This document shows positions 7,752 to 8,399 of a stretch of DNA of 8,399 bases, one piece after another. The DNA is from Bacteroidota bacterium (GTDB lineage Bacteria; Bacteroidota; Bacteroidia; Bacteroidales; PUMT01). The translations under genes were made by a program, and so were the position numbers. Each line of letters starts with the position of its first letter. Position 1 is the stretch's first letter. Location of the stretch: contig PXAP01000065.1 of assembly GCA_003567115.1 (NCBI GenBank), forward strand, positions 1-8,399. Direction: 5' to 3'. The notes beneath the pieces are model-generated. The model had not been told where the DNA came from. It made no database searches and saw only the letters and a program-made list of their open reading frames with translations.

Positions 7752-7877
7752 TTAGTACCCAGGATTCTAAACCAGCACGACGGGCTGCATGTCTAACTGT
7801 GACTGCGGTATGGGCTGGAATTTGTCCCTCGACGGGTTGAACCCCGCCCCCTGAAGATAAGCGGGATACCTGTCCCG
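7752..7877 (-). pseudogene. SusD/RagB-family C-terminal remnant with in-frame stop
   Basis: Reading the minus strand from 7877 to the TAA at 7754-7752 gives RYPAYLQGAGFNPSRDKF followed directly by QPIPQSQLDMQPVVLV, then a TAG (7769-7767), then NPGY and TAA. The pattern of PIPQSxxD, then about ten residues, then QNPGY as the last residues is the hallmark C-terminus of SusD-family outer-membrane glycan-binding lipoproteins. The TAG sits exactly where the conserved Gln of QNPGY should be, one change from CAG. No start and no further SusD sequence remain: the intact aldolase stop lies 33 bases upstream in a different frame, where several hundred SusD codons would be expected. This is therefore a scar of a deleted or rearranged SusCD locus, not a working gene. 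The match is by motif recognition only; the family call is firm in my view, the exact left limit of homology (7865-7910) is not. Confidence 0.75.
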
Positions 7878-7909
7878 ATGATGTCTTCTGCAACTATTCC
7901 CGGCCCTGC

Positions 7910-8399
7910 TTACAACCTGTTTACACAGTTCAGATCGTCAAAGCTAACCTTCAGCCTTTCAACCATGGCCTTTTCTCCTTCACGAAGCCATACACGCGGA
8001 TCGTACTTCTTCTTATTGGGCTTGTCAGGCCCATCCGGATTACCGATCTGGCCCTGAAGGTAGTCATGGTTAGACTTTTCGTAACGGCGTATACCATCCC
8101 AGAAAGCCCATTGGGTATCGGTATCTATGTTCATCTTGATAACACCGTAGCTGATAGCTTCACGGATCTCTTCCTGGCTTGATCCGGATCCGCCATGGAA
8201 TACGAAGTCAACAGGATTGGGACCCGTTCCGTGCTTTTCCCGGATAACTTTCTGTGAGTTCAGGAGGATTTCGGGTGTAAGTTTCACGTTACCCGGCTTG
8301 TAAACGCCGTGAACATTCCCAAAAGATGCTGCAACGGTGAAGTTCTTACTGACCTTTATCAGTTCTTCCCAGGCATATTCAACCTCTTCGGGTTGGGTA
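7910..8399 (-). CDS. fbaA: Class II fructose-bisphosphate aldolase, C-terminal part (runs off window)
   Basis: Zinc-dependent aldolase that cleaves fructose-1,6-bisphosphate to dihydroxyacetone phosphate and glyceraldehyde-3-phosphate in glycolysis, and runs in reverse in gluconeogenesis; cytoplasmic dimer. The last 163 codons are visible and the frame stays open to the window edge; the GTG at 8287-8285 is an internal valine, not a start. Seen: AASFGNVHGVYKPGN, which carries a zinc-ligand histidine; FVFHGGSGSS, with a second zinc-ligand histidine and phosphate-binding glycines; KMNIDTDTQWAFW, the substrate-binding loop; and YLQGQIGNPDGPDKPNKKKY then DPRVWLREGEKAM near the end. These match the Escherichia coli FbaA (class IIA) type, which I know to end in a similar way, so the C-terminus is complete. 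It converges on the maturase gene and is probably a housekeeping gene independent of the neighbours. No clear terminator follows; the SusD remnant occupies that space. Confidence 0.95.
   Translation of the reverse strand, partial: TQPEEVEYAWEELIKVSKNFTVAASFGNVHGVYKPGNVKLTPEILLNSQKVIREKHGTGPNPVDFVFHGGSGSSQEEIREAISYGVIKMNIDTDTQWAFWDGIRRYEKSNHDYLQGQIGNPDGPDKPNKKKYDPRVWLREGEKAMVERLKVSFDDLNCVNRL

Noticed and set aside
7831..7877. Hairpins CGGGA/TCCCG (7862-7877) and CGGGTT/AACCCCG (7834-7847) as terminators or a tRNA T-arm
   Set aside because: Stems are five bases or bulged, no T-run follows, no cloverleaf can be drawn, and the segment is explained by the SusD coding remnant.
8285..8287. GTG as a start codon giving a 125-residue protein
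   Set aside because: The frame continues upstream with conserved aldolase residues (AASFGNVHGVYKPGN), so this is an internal valine.
1..8399. A new defence, mobile or phage system
   Set aside because: No transposase, integrase, nuclease, reverse transcriptase, toxin-antitoxin pair, CRISPR repeats or terminal inverted repeats were seen; the genes fit glycan metabolism.

Overview
The window looks like a carbohydrate-catabolism region from an anaerobic member of the Bacteroidota, probably a Bacteroidales/Marinilabiliales-type organism. Four things point this way: a GH92 exo-mannosidase lipoprotein, an anaerobic sulfatase-maturing enzyme, the decayed tail of a SusD-family gene (a family essentially confined to Bacteroidota), and start sites without Shine-Dalgarno sequences that sit in A/T-rich leaders. 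The species cannot be fixed from the sequence.

Layout from left to right. Positions 3-2636 (+) hold the 3' part of a large protein with PQQ-like beta-propeller repeats; its start lies outside the window. After a 141-base A/T-rich gap comes a ROK-family sugar kinase (2778-3752, +). Four bases after its stop, the GH92 mannosidase lipoprotein begins (3757-6165, +). An A/T-rich gap of 236 bases with two inverted repeats (6166-6401) leads to a radical-SAM/SPASM anaerobic sulfatase maturase with a C-terminal SEC-C zinc motif (6402-7736, +). On the minus strand the window ends inside a class II fructose-bisphosphate aldolase (7910-8399). Between the two converging genes lies a SusD C-terminal remnant (about 7752-7877, minus) that has an in-frame stop and no 5' part.

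How they may work together (inference): GH92 releases mannose from alpha-mannosides at the cell envelope and the adjacent ROK kinase phosphorylates the sugar in the cytoplasm. The maturase would activate sulfatases encoded elsewhere, because none is in this window. The aldolase is a housekeeping glycolytic gene and need not belong to the cluster. The SusD scar suggests that a SusCD-type glycan uptake locus once lay next to the aldolase and was deleted or rearranged.

I found no CRISPR array, tRNA, rRNA, insertion sequence, phage gene or defence module, and no evidence for a wholly new multi-gene system. The least expected observation is the SusD scar; the least understood protein is the propeller protein.
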